Below are positions 11,670-23,995 of a stretch of DNA of 64,000 bases, piece by piece. The number at the start of each line of letters is the position of its first letter. The stretch's first letter is position 1. Both the position numbers and the translations under genes were made by a program. This DNA is from Echinometra lucunter (taxonomy: Eukaryota; Echinodermata; Echinoidea; Camarodonta; Echinometridae), in assembly GCA_029962745.1 (NCBI GenBank), contig CM057162.1:9893574-9957573 (forward strand), given 5' to 3'. Below the pieces are notes generated by a model. It was not told where the DNA came from and did no database searches. It worked only from the letters and a program-made list of their open reading frames with translations.

Positions 11670-11739
11670 ATGGAAGCGTCATCGGCCAGATGGCTAAGCT
11701 TTGCAATTGGAAGCTATGTGATCTTGATCTGCTTTTCGG
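11670..11739 (+). CDS. Signal-peptide exon 1a of the Ig-receptor locus
   Basis: ATG at 11670, preceded by acaagcaac, opens 23 codons: MEASSARWLSF followed by the hydrophobic AIGSYVILICFS. It ends after the first base of a Gly/Val codon at G|gtgagt (donor 11740). This is the pattern of a secretory-leader exon with a phase 1 exit, the phase needed for the Ig exon at 32377. The exon at 15367 shares the caacATGGAAGCGT start context and the same exit phase, so the two look like duplicated first exons. Joined to the downstream exons it gives an open 461-residue protein. Whether 1a and 1b serve one gene through alternative promoters or two paralogous genes cannot be decided from this window. Confidence 0.6.
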
Positions 11740-12285
11740 GTGAGTAGGTCTATGTCTAGATATGATTTCTTCATGCGGTAGATTATGCTTTTAATAATGA
11801 TTAACGGCCATGATAATCAATAACACACGTGAAACCAACATCTACAACGACCTTAAAAATACGAAGTTGTCTTGTCCACCATGCATCGTACGGAACTGGG
11901 TCCCACCCTTGTAAAAAATTGCCATGGTTTTACCATAACAACCATGATAAAACCATGATTTTACAATGGATTGCTAATAATAATCCATGTTTTTTAATCC
12001 ATGACCATGGTTAAACCATGGATGAAATATGGGTAAATAATAACTTTGCGCCATGGTAATAAAGCCATGGTGAAACCGTGGTGATATCATGGTCGCTAAG
12101 GCCATTGTAATAAAACCATAGTGAAACCAGTGTAATACAATGGTTAAATAACCAATGCATTTATTTTGTTTTCGTTTATGTTGCGATAATCCCGGGCGAC
12201 AATCTCTTTCTTATTTGTGCAACGGACCTTGTGGCAGATAATTAGTCTTGTGCTAAACAAAATATCCAATAAAGTCGTCTTCCAC

Positions 12286-12292
12286 CACCACC

Positions 12293-12343
<51 letters not shown>
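12286..12343. repeat. (CAC)n/(TAC)n trinucleotide microsatellite
   Basis: CAC repeats pass into TAC repeats for about 58 bases, followed by degenerate TTC/TAC units to about 12390. Confidence 0.95.
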
Positions 12344-12689
12344 GCTTCTTCTTCTACTTCTACTACTTCTACTACTTCTACTTCTACAAGTGCGCTTTCG
12401 TACCGGGAGACCAGAACAGAAATAAACAATATCAAATCACCAAACAAGAATAGAAATATTAGCTTAAAGTGTGGGGAAAATGTTTCAGTCTGTCCTGGGC
12501 TGTCTTCACGTACTTTCCTAAAATTCCTCTCTGTCAAAATCAGCCATTGGCACAAATCCCGTACTGCCTCACACATTGATTAATAACAAGGGAATGTGCT
12601 CTTATCTGAAACTCCTCCGATTGCTGTTTTGGAGACTTAGGTCACTTGCCATTCTTACTAGATGTGAAAAACGGATAATTAACATAGAT

Positions 12690-13460
12690 GGAATGGTATA
12701 GAAAGGGGGCACTAATCGGAATCAAAAGGGACATAGTAAGATTTGAAAAGGCACTTATCATGCTTTTCGGAAGGAAAATTGCAATAATCATTACGAAAAC
12801 GGGCACTATAAAAACGGAACATGTGGACGCTCATTAGAATAGTGGAAAAGGACACAAATCAGATTAGAGGGGGCACTTATAATGAGGAAATGGCATTTAT
12901 TAGACATCAAAGTAAATCATTTAAGAAGAGGGAACATGCTGGAATGGAAAAGGGAAACATATAAGAAAACAAAAAGGCCACTTTTGGCACGCAGGCCTAT
13001 AAAACGTACAAGAAAGAGAAATGGGAGAAACCAGATTTACAAAGAAAATTCGGGCATTCGTCCGAAGAAAATTGATTGATTTCATATGGGGCAGTTTCCA
13101 AAGTGCAATCGGAAACTTTTAACAGGTGAAAGGGGCATTTAGCAGATGTGGCATTACATAATTAGAATAAAACAAGAGCAGTCAAAAGGGGAACTCATTA
13201 CATTTCAGTACAAGGACATTATTTTGAAGAAGTAAAAAGGGCGCACTTCTCTGAAAGGAAAACAGGGCTATGAAAAAGGGAAAAGGGTCAACTACCGGCG
13301 GAAAACGGTGCTGTCGTAAAATTTAAGAAGGGTGACTTTATCTAAACGAAAAATGAAACTGTAGAGACCTTGTAAGCAGAAAAAGGGGCACGGAACAGGT
13401 TTGAAAAGAGGCATTTTCAAGGGTAAAAAGGGGAGCATGGGGGCTTTTAAAAGGTCCCCT
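12690..13460. repeat. Degenerate tandem repeat with GGGGCACTTATC-like units
   Basis: Irregular units of roughly 20-35 bases share the theme gaaaaggggcacttat.aga (for example near 12703, 12750, 12870, 13130 and 13385). Spacing varies and units are diverged, as in an old satellite. No coding signal. Confidence 0.5.
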
Positions 13461-13949
13461 GTCCCCGACTCCGCCGCTCCTGTGGGGGAACTTTATACCC
13501 TATTAGCTTTTTCAGATGTCTTTTTTTCGATAAAATTAGGAGACATGCCCTATTTTGTCCCCGTCCCTAAAAATTTGGGGCCTCCTGTCCCCACCCGATG
13601 GACGTCTGTGGTTTAGGGAGACACTGTATGTATATTGTTTCCAACTGCGGATCAGAATGTCTAATGATTTAACCCTACATCGACAGGAGAGTGAGAAGGT
13701 TCGCAATTCCTAGCTGATTTCCTCATGGTATATCATAAAAATAGTTGATGATCTTATCTATAATAATTAGTGCAATTATCAAAATCATAGAGCGTATCTT
13801 AGTGCTTTATTAGAAGTTGTCCCCTATACCGTATAGGGCTTAATACATGAATTACAAGGCTTTCAAAATTTTTGGGGGGACGTGCCCTATTGTGTCCCCC
13901 ACCCTTGAATATTTGGGGGAAGTGTCCCCCTGTCCCCCCTGGACTGACG

Positions 13950-14130
13950 CCCATGGGTGGATAGTGAATGGTATGGCAATGGTGGATAGTGAATTGTATG
14001 TCAATGGTGGATGGTGAATGGTAAGTCGATGGTGGATAGGAAGATAGCGAGTGGTAGATGGATGGTGTATGTACCAATGCTATACCATTGGTGATTGGTG
14101 TGCCAATGGTATGTCACCAATGAAATACCA
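13950..14130. repeat. Minisatellite with GGTGGATAGTGAATGGTA units
   Basis: Tandem copies of a unit of about 26 bases run from 13955 to about 14070, then related CCAATGGTAT-type units on both orientations continue to about 14340. Confidence 0.7.
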
Positions 14131-15366
14131 TTCAGCCACCAGTGGTATGCAAATTAGGTGCCCCAGTGGTGCCTGCTATACCATTAGAGTACCATTGAAC
14201 TACCATTGGACTATCATTAGTCTAAAATTTAAATTGGTTTCAGTGGTGTTGCAGTGTTTTTTCTATGGTAGTTTGATGTGTGGTGGCTGTATGGTAATCC
14301 AGTGGTAGTTCAGTGGTACACCAACGAAATACCAATACCACTGGAAACTTTCTATAAGGGTATCTCATTATCATGATTATACGGTATACAATAGATGACA
14401 ACGAAAAATTGAAGATCTCATGGACACCCCCCCCCCCCCCCAATTTGGCAAAATCTCGAAATCTCTTTGCTCTTTGGCACTTCATCCACCAGATAAAACT
14501 AATATGCCTCATCCACCCCGCCCCACCCCGATATCACTGGATCTATGATACACCGCTGCTAATAGGCAGTGAAGAAAGCGGTTCGTACAAGGTCGCACGC
14601 CTGTAAATATTTTCCCATAGGCCCCTGTGTTAAAAATGGAATTTGATAAATTCATGAAAAAAAATGTTTATAATGACACCATTGAAACTTTGTCTGTAAG
14701 AGTTCATATATTATTCTTTAATTGCTGAAAATATGAAGGGGTGTTTTTTAAAAGCATTTTTTTGCGGTAGAGGGGCTGAATCTCAGACTAACAAAAAAAA
14801 TGGTCAAAGCTCCAGTAGTTGTAAGGCTTTTTGCCACACTAATAAAGTCCCCTTAGAATCCACCTGGGACCAACTGCTCCCCTCTCATGGGACTGATCTA
14901 AACCAGTAATTATCCCTCTCTATGCACATATAAAACACAGTGTTCAACTATGTATATCTGATTTTATATGAATATTTTTTGAACTATGATGTCATCTTTG
15001 GTATGGGTTGGAGGAATCTCTGAAAATGACCGGAGCTATTTACAGGCGTGAGACCACAAATGCTCTGTAGAAAGTACGTATGGTATACGTAGACAGGCCA
15101 TCTTGCTTTGTTTACAAAATACGCCGCATACGTCACTTCTGCAGATCGAGGAAGAAGACATAGGCCTATGTGTAGCAAACTTGTACTAAATAGGGTTGAG
15201 AAAAACCTATTTAAAAATTGTTTGCACCACTCAGAATTCCAGCGGGCTCCTTCAGTAATTGCTACATTTTCTGTTGCAATTTGTGTGAGGAACATCGACT
15301 CCACTAATACTACGACATATCGATTGCGAGCTCTTAGTGATTTGGACGTATCCGAATGCAACCAAC

Positions 15367-15424
15367 ATGGAAGCGTACTGCGCAAAGTTGATCAGCTTTC
15401 TAGCGATCATTATCAGTTTTCTGG
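15367..15424 (+). CDS. Signal-peptide exon 1b of the Ig-receptor locus
   Basis: ATG at 15367 opens 19 codons: MEAYCAKL followed by the hydrophobic core ISFLAIIISFL. It ends in phase 1 at G|gtgagt (donor 15425). The start context accaacATGGAAGCGT is shared with the leader exon at 11670, while the rest has diverged, so the pair probably arose by duplication. Spliced to the Ig exon at 32377 it gives an open 457-residue protein. A palindromic MITE begins only about 25 bases after the donor. The alternative is that this is the first exon of a second paralogue whose other exons are lost. Confidence 0.6.
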
Positions 15425-15448
15425 GTGAGTCTAAATATCATTCTGTCC

Positions 15449-15962
15449 CGGGGGGGGGGGGGGGGGTCACTTCCATTGAAGAGTGGACAGCATCCGCGAG
15501 AATCGTCCTAAAAAAGCACCCTAAACGAGGATTCAAGGGCAGGCCGCTAGGACACCCTAAACACGGATTTTGTGCAGATGTCCCAGATTTGCACACCCTA
15601 AACAAGGATATTCCCATTTTCATATCTTGAGTGTGTTAGTAGGGTCCACTGAAAGTTTGGAGCCGTTTTTATCTCGAGATAATTCACTGTCTCAGTTTTA
15701 CACAGGCGTTATAGGATTTTCCGTTCACGGGTCTTGTTATAGTCGGGGAGTCGGTCTCGCAGTCGGTGCAAATTACATACTCCTTTTCGCGTTTTAGATT
15801 ATCGTGATTTAGGTGGCTTTTTTCATTTTGGGGCGTTTTTGACACTCTATTCGTGTCCCGCGCGTTCCGCGCCTTCCCCTGAAAAAATACCCTTTTCCCG
15901 CGTTTTTTTTCTCGCGGATGCTGTCCACTCTTCAATGGAAGTGACCCCCCCCCCCCCCCCCC
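15449..15962. mobile_element. Foldback MITE with poly-G/poly-C ends
   Basis: Left end is poly-G then tcacttccattgaagagtgg and acagcatccgcgag. Right end is ctcgcggatgctgtccactc and ttcaatggaagtga then poly-C. The arms are close to perfect complements over about 50 bases and the interior has no transposase. Confidence 0.8.
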
Positions 15963-17825
15963 GTGCATTCTGTATAGAGTAAATTGTGCGTTAACGACTT
16001 ATGGTGATTTTTGACAGCCATTACACTGAAAATCACAACACGACCTGTAACCATGGATATAATAATTATATTCTATTATACATATTACGTATAATAGAAT
16101 ACATGCTAAAAGCCTGTAACTGTCGGTGATCGGTCATATGATACAAGTACATTAAACCACCAAACCAAAAGCCAAGATAAAGTGTGAAAATGAAAACGAT
16201 TGGGCGAGGGGGGGGGGGAAAAAAAAAAAGGGGGGCAAGGTAGTAAAATACATACATTTCAGACCATGTAGGGGGGCGGAGTCAATCCGGTCACAACTTG
16301 TCTGGCGTATGGGTCCCACCTGGGTTATATGTGGCGTATTATGGGGCCCATTTTCCTCATATACCGTTTGCACCATGAGGCCCCAAAATTAAAGATCGAG
16401 ACCTTCATGTAGTAGGTGGTTCGACATCAATTTTAATGGCCCCGGGCCACTGCAATTATTGTCAAGCCTAGGCTCTTGTCTTGCACCATTGGATTTTCTG
16501 ACAAATAGCTGTCTTTAATCATATTAATATTTCATATTATTATGCTATAGGAAAAGTCCGTATCTTCAAACTTTTACAGTAATTCTGTATATTGGAAATC
16601 ATTTTTCAGTATATACCAATATGACCTAGATGCCAAATGATCGGTGTAATTGTGCAATTTAAGACACTTTGGTATATTATTTTGTAGGAGGACACATTTC
16701 CTGGAAAAAAATATATTAGACAAAAAATTACAACAACAAAAAATGAAAATTCTTAAAAGGATCGAGTAGGTTTCGATTAGCTTTGATTAGCTTGGTTTAT
16801 TGTGTATTACTCTAATCTAGGCCATTCACTTAGTGATATGTGAAAAGTTATGTCTAAAAAAAGTCATGTGAGAAAGATGTAAGCGATAATGTAAATTTAC
16901 TTTCCTTCACACGACCATTAGTTTGTGCTCATATGCTACTTAATCTCCATGATTTTGTCACAGTAATAAATGGGGGGGGGGGGGAATTGGAAAACAAAAC
17001 CAACAAAAACTGTCCAAGGCCCCTACAGAAGAAAACTGCAACTAAAAACAGTAAATCAAAAATACCTTAAGTTCCAAGTGACTTTGGTCGATTTCAACAA
17101 TATTACTAAATCTTCTTAACCCATAGGAGTACAGTGTCTCCTTCTAGTAACACTTCTGCAGTATTTTTTTGGTCCAAAATGCTAGGAATTACAACACTAT
17201 ACACGAGCAGAAAAGAAAAATCCACTAAAAGTTTTGAAAGCAGAGTAAGTTCTTTAAGAAATCTCTGTACTGCTATGGGTCAAGTTTGATTGGATCTTTG
17301 CCAAGTTTTGATAGCACAGTACTCGGAATAAATTATTTATAGCTGATTCCTTCCTGTGCTGCTTAGTATGTGTGGCTGGGTGTGTGTGGGAGTGTGTGTG
17401 TGCGTGTTTATCTGCTAGCGGGGAATGCAAGTATTACTGTTGACTCCATGACTCTCCATAATGTTGTACACAACGTACATACCCACACATTTACAGGAAA
17501 TTTGCAGGTTACATTTAAGGCGTTGTCGAAGTTGGACATTATATTGATATGCTGAGAATGTTTATGATGCATACTGCCACTGCACTGGCTGAATATTGGG
17601 AGATTGATATACAACCAGAGTCACTTGGAACTTGGGTATTTTTCATTTACTGCTTGCTGTTTTCTTGTAGAGAGGCCTGGGACTTTTTTGTTTTGTTTTG
17701 TTTGGTTTGGTTTGGTTTGGTTGTTTTTGTTTTGTTTTGTTTTGTTTTCCTTTCTTTTTTAGTTTTTTTCTTCTTTTACAACTTCACATTTATCACTAAC
17801 ACTCCTTACTGTGAGATGGTCAGAG

Positions 17826-17874
<49 letters not shown>

Positions 17875-17896
17875 GTGTGTGTGTGTGTGTTGTGTG
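15963..17896. other. Intronic stretch, no exon seen
   Basis: AT-rich, with poly-G/poly-A at 16208-16235, poly-G at 16973-16984, TTTGG/TTTTG tandem units at about 17690-17755, and (TA)n(GT)n at 17829-17890. No supported exon. Confidence 0.55.
17829..17890. repeat. (TA)n followed by (GT)n microsatellite
   Basis: About 40 bases of TA, then atatgtgtgtgtgt. It lies directly beside the palindromic MITE at 17897. Confidence 0.95.
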
Positions 17897-18081
17897 ACAA
17901 TTGAGAGAATAATAGCGTAGCATGAATCAAAGTTCCCCAGAGCTATCCTACCATTTTGGGAAATTTTTGCAAAGGTTGAAAAAAATGTCAGGGCCGGGAG
18001 ACCTTTGCAAAAATTTCCAAAAATGGTAGGACAGCTCTGGGGAACTTTGATTCATGCTACGCTATTATTCTCTCAGTTGTC
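17897..18081. mobile_element. Palindromic MITE, full copy
   Basis: GACAATTGAGAGAATAATAG at the left is mirrored by ctattattctctcagttgtc at the right. The arms continue inward for about 80 bases (gcgtagcatgaatcaaagtt, ccccagagct...). Left halves of the same family occur at about 28075-28162 and 36212-36297, where a tRNA-like hairpin follows instead of the mirror arm. Confidence 0.85.
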
Positions 18082-19511
18082 TAACTTGTATTGATTTCCA
18101 TGGGAGTTGCCAAAGCTGTTGTATATGTTACCTGATCACAATATATATATGTATGTATGTATGTATGTATACGGAATTTAAAGGATTAATCCAGTTCAGA
18201 ATTGAATTCATTCCAAAAGAAGGCTTACAACATTTCTTAAGGATAGTGAACATTTGACGAAGACTGGATAGAATAGGCCTAATACCAATGATAGGAAATT
18301 ATTAAATTTCTTCCCAATACTTGATTAAACTTTTCTTGAACAGTTGGTGTAATGCAAATGAGTGAGTTGATGATGTGGCGATTAAGATTTCAAGCCAAAA
18401 TCAGAATACTGAGGATCAGTTGGTTTATCAGGCTTCCGTGTTGACACATGATATACTCATTTGTTTTGTGGTCTATTTATTTCGGATTTGCCTCTTTTTA
18501 GCCATCTTTACATCGATGCTGGGCTTGTTTCGTATCACAGTACACACGTTCCCCACAGAGATCTCAAGAAATTTTCATATCACATGGCCTGCAAGAAATG
18601 AAAATTTAAAATAAAAATTGATAATAAAAACATACAGTCTTGTGAAATAATGGGAAAGAGGAATTCCAAGGTCCTTTCATGAATATCTAAACTGAACTTA
18701 CATGTAGATTTTTCGATTTTTTTAAAATCAATTCATAAATAACTGAACAAGGTGAATACCTGTGCGTTTCTTTTATGCATATAACCCTATATTCTCTTAA
18801 CTTCATGGCTCAAACTGTTCTTCAAGTATTGTGATAACCAGGGTTTTTTTTTAAATCTATAACAAGTTAATTGATTTCTTTGACCTTTGACCTTTCTCTC
18901 CAAATGCTTTTTTTTTCTCCAGATGGAAAATGGAAAACTAGAAAATAAAAAAATATATAGTTTATTTGCATCCGAGGTAGCTATTCTTTCAGCCACAGGC
19001 ACACAAAAATAACTTTTCCATCATTACAAATGGAAAAAGGAAAAAGAAAACAACAACCCCAAATACTACGCATTAGCACAAAAGGAACATGATACAAAAA
19101 AAAATAATAATATACCAGCATGGAATTATTATGGAAGTCAGTTTTCTCAGTATTTAGTAACTCAGTCTATATGAATAATATGTAATGGCATAACTTGACC
19201 ATTCTTGTCAAGTCTTCCACAGCCACCATAAAACCACTGAACTTTTTCACACCCAAGATAAATCCAGAAAAAAAACAAAACAATATACGTTCTGACGTTC
19301 TAATTGCCTGGTCATTATTCTGGACCCCCCCCCCCCCGAATGGTAACTTGTTCACTCTTTTTTTTTTTCTGAATAAATATATCCTTGCCAAAAGGGGTAG
19401 TTGTTATCAGTATCACTTGAAATTATTTTTCTAAAAAACTGGGGTTTCAACTTTCGTACGTGAAAATGTGAATTGCTTTACGTATACCGAATCCTGTGTC
19501 ATACTATCTTT
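18082..19511. other. Intronic stretch, no exon seen
   Basis: AT-rich. It holds a GTAT tetranucleotide run near 18150-18172 and a poly-C run at 19325-19336, with no recognisable coding region. Confidence 0.55.
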
Positions 19512-19779
19512 AGAAAAAAAAAAAGAGTGAACGCATTCACTCTGTTAGAGGTGAATTTAAGAAAAGAGTGCATTTAGAGTGAATTAAGAGATAAAATCTG
19601 GCATTCACTCTTTTAGTGGTGACATCGGGATCAGTCAAGGATTGTGAGTGATCCCTAAGGTCACACGTTAAGAGTGATTAAAGAGTGAATATCACAATCT
19701 TTACTCTTAATTCACTCTTAATTCACTCTTTTCTTAAATTCACCTCTAACAGAGTGAATGCTTTCTCTCTTTTTTTTCA
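19512..19779. mobile_element. Palindromic MITE with GAGTGAAT motif
   Basis: Left arm agagtgaacgcattcactct, gttagaggtgaatttaag; right arm cttaaattcacctctaac, agagtgaatgctttctctct. Internal GAGTGAAT/ATTCACTC units recur about ten times. No ORF. Confidence 0.8.
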
Positions 19780-21511
19780 AGGCAGTATACATTCCTTAAT
19801 CTGAATTATACCACTTTCACACACAGGTAAGAGTGGGCCTGTTATAAAAATTTTCTTAATTCACATGGTTTTCATCTTGATGTTGAGCTACTTCATATAT
19901 CAGCCAGGTTTATAATTTTCAGACCTGCAAATTTCACCTGGTAAATTTTCATTTGTGGCATATTTCATCTGTTTTACTTTTTTCTCAAGTTTCAGACGGT
20001 GTTCAATTTTTTCACGAGATTCCCTCGAGTCACTGACCGTTGATTCTAGTCAATTTTAATCTAGTTATCTACTTACCGCCCACTGCCAGGCCTAGCACTG
20101 TACATTTTCTGTACTCTTTCGAACATTACTGTGATTTCCGCACCTTTTATTTAACACGACCAATTCTTTATCCACTTCCTTAGAATTATTAATCCACTCT
20201 GTAGGTCCTACTTCGAGCTGTCATCCTCAACTAGGTTCGAAGAGACAAAAACATATAATTTTCCCCTTTTTGAAAAGCTGACGACATGATTGTACGTTTC
20301 CCATTCTTGAAAGTGGCGGTTAATTATTATAACGCACGAGCCGTGTACAACGTGTATAATTCGAACAGTACATTGCGAACAGTGCGCGCGCTGTTCAAGG
20401 GATATATCGTTCAACCTACCGAAATCGACGCGTCGAGCAGGAGCGTAGATAGGGTGGGAGGGGGGGGGGGGATGGGGATGGATCTTCCCACTTTTCGAAG
20501 TGGTTGTTTATACGTGTGTATATAAATATGTGTCAATGGGAGAATCCCCCCCCCCCCGCTCCGGTATGAGGACTTGTTTCCGCTTATGGTTCCACCATAT
20601 ATTGATACTGTACTACATTTGTAGATACAATGATTGGGACACTTTTGTTTCTGAATGGGTGATAATTTGGAAGCTATTGTACATTATATTCTTACGTTTA
20701 AAAACTGTTGAATGTAATGACATTGTTTGCTCTCACAATTTTCACAAAGAAAAAAATTTCAAATATCAATCACAGCATGAAGTAAACAAGTTTATTTGAA
20801 GAGTTTGTTCGGAAAAACCGATAAGTCCCTTTTTGAAAATGTATGAAAAAAAAAGCCATGGTAAATGCCATGGTAATAAAATTACTGCAGTAATACCTCG
20901 GTAGTAAACACCAAAAGCGATACTGCAAGGACTGCAGTAATAATACTGCACTATTTTACACGCAGTACTTTTTTGTTGCAACAGCAATCTGGATATGTGA
21001 TATCAAAGATTTTCCTCATTTTTCATCCCTAGCTTCGCCCCCGCAGAGAGTAAAATAAGTATAACATTCAAAATGGTTCCTAATATGGCCTTCACCAGTA
21101 CCACGAGGCATTATTAATACACACAGAAAAAAAATAGATACTGTGCTCGGTCATCATGCAACCACGAAATGATGTATTTCGTCTACTAATTCCCCGCGTA
21201 TTTTCATCACTTCATTCTTCCTCTGCTGTGCCCCTCATTTTCTCTCTGTATTAATACTCTCATTGTCTTTCTCTCTCCCTCTCTCTCTCTCTCTCTTCCT
21301 CCTTCTCTTTCTCCCTCTATCTTTACCTCGTGGGAAACGTAAGGAAGGCTGTCAAACAAAACAACCCTTTTGTAAAACTAAATGCTTGCTGGAATTTCGC
21401 AATCCACATTGTGCGGGGAATTCCAAATTAATTCTTTATTCATAATGGTGGCTATCTTCGTAACTCCTTTTATGTCAATCTGCGCACACGTAAACCCCGC
21501 AAGATCCCTGG
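19780..21511. other. Intronic stretch with repeat debris
   Basis: Contains a poly-G run at 20459-20471 with a poly-C partner at 20547-20558, a CCATGGTAAT/CTGCAGTAAT repeat at about 20853-20985, and a CT-rich tract at 21265-21320. No exon recognised. Confidence 0.5.
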
Positions 21512-21836
21512 CCGGTGTAGCGGCGGATTTGGTTCCAGCGGCGGATTTGGTTCTTGGTGACAAAATCTGCCGGCAGATATCGTTTCCAAGATTCTGCTAC
21601 TTGATCATTTAAAAAGAAATTTAATAGAATCTAAGGAAATTTCCGGTTTTAGATGTTCTCCAACTCCAAAGATGTCCTCTTGCGTGACGTCACACCATCC
21701 AGATACGGTACTGGCCTAGCCAAACAGTAAAATACCCGCAAGTTGGCTCGGTACAAAATCTGCCGGCAGATTGTGTTACAGAACACAATCCGCCGGCAGA
21801 TTTTGTCATCAAGAACCAAATCCGCCGCTACACCGG
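21512..21836. mobile_element. Palindromic MITE with CCGGTGTAGCGGCGGATTTG ends
   Basis: Left CCGGTGTAGCGGCGGATTTG, right caaatccgccgctacaccgg. The motif AAATCTGCCGGCAGAT recurs inside. No coding content. Confidence 0.8.
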
Positions 21837-21930
21837 TATACCTAGGCTGCCCTCGAAACACACAGACATAATTATTCTCCGCTTTTTGAGGAGAGAGGGC
21901 TGGAAAGACCAACATACAGAGCTAGCAGCA

Positions 21931-22325
21931 TTGGCGTAAATCCCGGGGGATAGGGGGATATATTACCCCCCCCCCCATCACATACACACACACACACACA
22001 CACACGTACACACACTTTTTGGATGGGGGATGGCGTGCACAAATATTCTCTCCCTCCCCCCCCCCCCCCCATTCTAAGGAAAAATGATATTGTAAGTGAT
22101 CAGTTAGTGGAAATTTTTATAACAATGTCATAAACGACGGTCATGTAGTAAATTTTTTTATTTGAAATTCCCTTAAAACCAGGAAAGTGGTTATTTTTTG
22201 CTCGCTCACAAAATAAACAAAAGAATGTTTCTGGGGGTCTGCGAAATTTCGGCAAATAATGTCGATCATTCCCCCCCCCCCCCCCCCTCTCCTCACTCCT
22301 CAAAACGGATTTACACTGGTGGCTA
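21931..22325. repeat. Repeat with TTGGCGTAAATCCCGGGGGAT head, copy 1
   Basis: The head gcgtaaatcccgggggat and tail cctcaaaacggatttacact are shared with 45637-46015 (gcgtaaatcccgggggatgg ... ctcaaagtggatttacgcc). The inner sequence has poly-C runs, (CA)n and a gtggttatttttggctcgct stretch in common. The ends are loosely inverted, as in a non-autonomous transposon. Confidence 0.6.
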
Positions 22326-22561
22326 GCAGGCCGCTCCGGGCAGCGTGATTAAAGGCTAGATAAAATAAAACTCTAGACGAATCCATTTTCCCTTTAAAAC
22401 GAGTTTCTTTGTCAGAGTAATTAAATATATGAAAAGGTGAAAAACCTCCGTTGACAGTCCTGGCTTTTTGTTCTTATGGCTGGCCTACAAAGCCTGTCAC
22501 ATCCGCCAGAAAGGTGTGTCCAGTTGATTTCTCTTGGAAAGATAGAATTTCGTACTGCTGT

Positions 22562-22570
22562 AGTATATAC

Positions 22571-22625
<55 letters not shown>

Positions 22626-22662
22626 TATAGATATATATATATAGATATATATATATATTAAA
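22562..22662. repeat. (TA)n-(GA)n-(TA)n compound microsatellite
   Basis: TATATA, then about 34 bases of AG dinucleotides, then atatag/tatata units. Confidence 0.95.
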
Positions 22663-23154
22663 ATGTTCAAAGCTTCCAAAGGTCCGACGAGATGCATATA
22701 AAAAAAATATATAGAAGATTCACAACGATATATGGAATACACAGAGTAACATGGTTTGTACAGGTAAAATGGTTGTTTTTTCAATTTGACATGGTTTATA
22801 TACAGGTACAGATAAAGTATGGTTATGTACTTGCAAGGAGATACTTTTAGATTACAGTAAGGACCAGGATTACTCGATTTCTATTCATTAGTATTCTATT
22901 TAAATCCAAGATTAAGTGTCACTTGTGCAGGTAGTTTGTTTTTATTCTAAGTGACTAATCCGTAATGTTTAACAAATTCTCATTGGTTATAATACAAAGG
23001 TTCTTCTGAAAGAATGTCCTAAGTTCGTGGGAACGTCAATGAAATAAAGACAACTCACTTAGATCATGAAAAAATAAATAAATAAATAAAGGGAGAAAGG
23101 AACAAAGGAATAAAGAGGTTGTTTCCTATCTTTTGGAAATAGGTACAAGATGTC

Positions 23155-23404
23155 ATGAATAGGAGGGAGGACCAAGGGATGGGGAGGGGGAGAGAGAAAA
23201 GATTATTGGGTATGACGTTATTATGGTAATAGAAACAACTGGAAATGTCTTGTTAGGAGTAGTAAACATAAAAGTGGATGAAATGTGTAGAGGGAGAGAA
23301 AAAAGAGAACAAACGGGTGAAAATGGGGGGGGGGGGGTGGGGGAGAGAGAGGGGGGAGAGAGGGGGGGGGGGGAGAGAGGGGGAGAGAGAGAGAGGGGGG
23401 GTGT
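23155..23404. repeat. Purine-rich GA/G low-complexity tract
   Basis: GGAGAGAG and poly-G blocks dominate, notably 23324-23402. Both strands read open by chance, but there is no coding pattern. Confidence 0.85.
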
Positions 23405-23995
23405 ATATGTGGTTTTTTTTTATGGTTGTCTTACAAGAGAAAAAATTATGTGTATATACAACGAAGTAGGTAATTAACATGATTAATTCATAATACGCTT
23501 TTATACTAAATTTCATTAAAATAACGGGATGGACAATATGATTAATAAAGACGTTACATAAAATGTGAGAGTTGTAGACGGTGTTACCGTTCTAACTACA
23601 GTGCATTCAGAGAAGGAGTAAATTTTGAGATAGAGTATTTCTCTTTAGGCCTCCTAAATTTGATTATCCTAGTTCATATATATGAACTAGGATAATATAT
23701 GATATATGAATGAATATTTGTCTTACAAGAGAATTTTTTTTTTGTTTATGTACAAATATTGGTGTATATATACAACGAAATAAATAATTAATATGATTCA
23801 TTCATAATATAATTTGGTGCTAAATTTCGTCAAAAGGGGATGTATGATATGCTTAATAAAGACCTTACATTAAAAAAAAATGAGCGTTATAAACGGTGTT
23901 ACCGTTCTGACTACAGTGCATTCAGAGAAGGAGTAAATTTTGAGATAAAGTATTTCTCTTTTAGGCCCCTCTTAATCTTATTATCCTCGTTCATT
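23405..23995 (-). repeat. Tandem copies of the Penelope-like element 3' end
   Basis: The segment 23405-23690 is repeated at 23708-23995 with about 85-90 percent identity by eye. Shared landmarks are gtcttacaagagaa, acggtgttaccgttct and the stretch gcattcagagaaggagtaaa. The second copy covers the end of the GIY-YIG reading frame. Partial tandem copies are common for Penelope-like elements. Confidence 0.7.

Larger units (their letters stand above)
11740..15366. other. Intronic or intergenic stretch between the two leader exons
   Basis: Consists mostly of repeats: a CCATGG/ACCATG-rich element (about 11920-12150), a (TAC)n microsatellite (12286-12343), a degenerate 20-35-bp satellite (about 12690-13460), and a GGTGGATAGTGAATGG minisatellite with CCATTGGTG-like continuation (about 13950-14340). 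No exon recognised. Confidence 0.6.

Noticed and set aside
12253..12576. Minus-strand frame rich in Val and Glu
   Set aside because: It is a translation of the (TAC)n microsatellite.
23253..23516. Open frames on both strands over the GA/G tract
   Set aside because: Low-complexity purine sequence reads open in several frames. There is no coding evidence.
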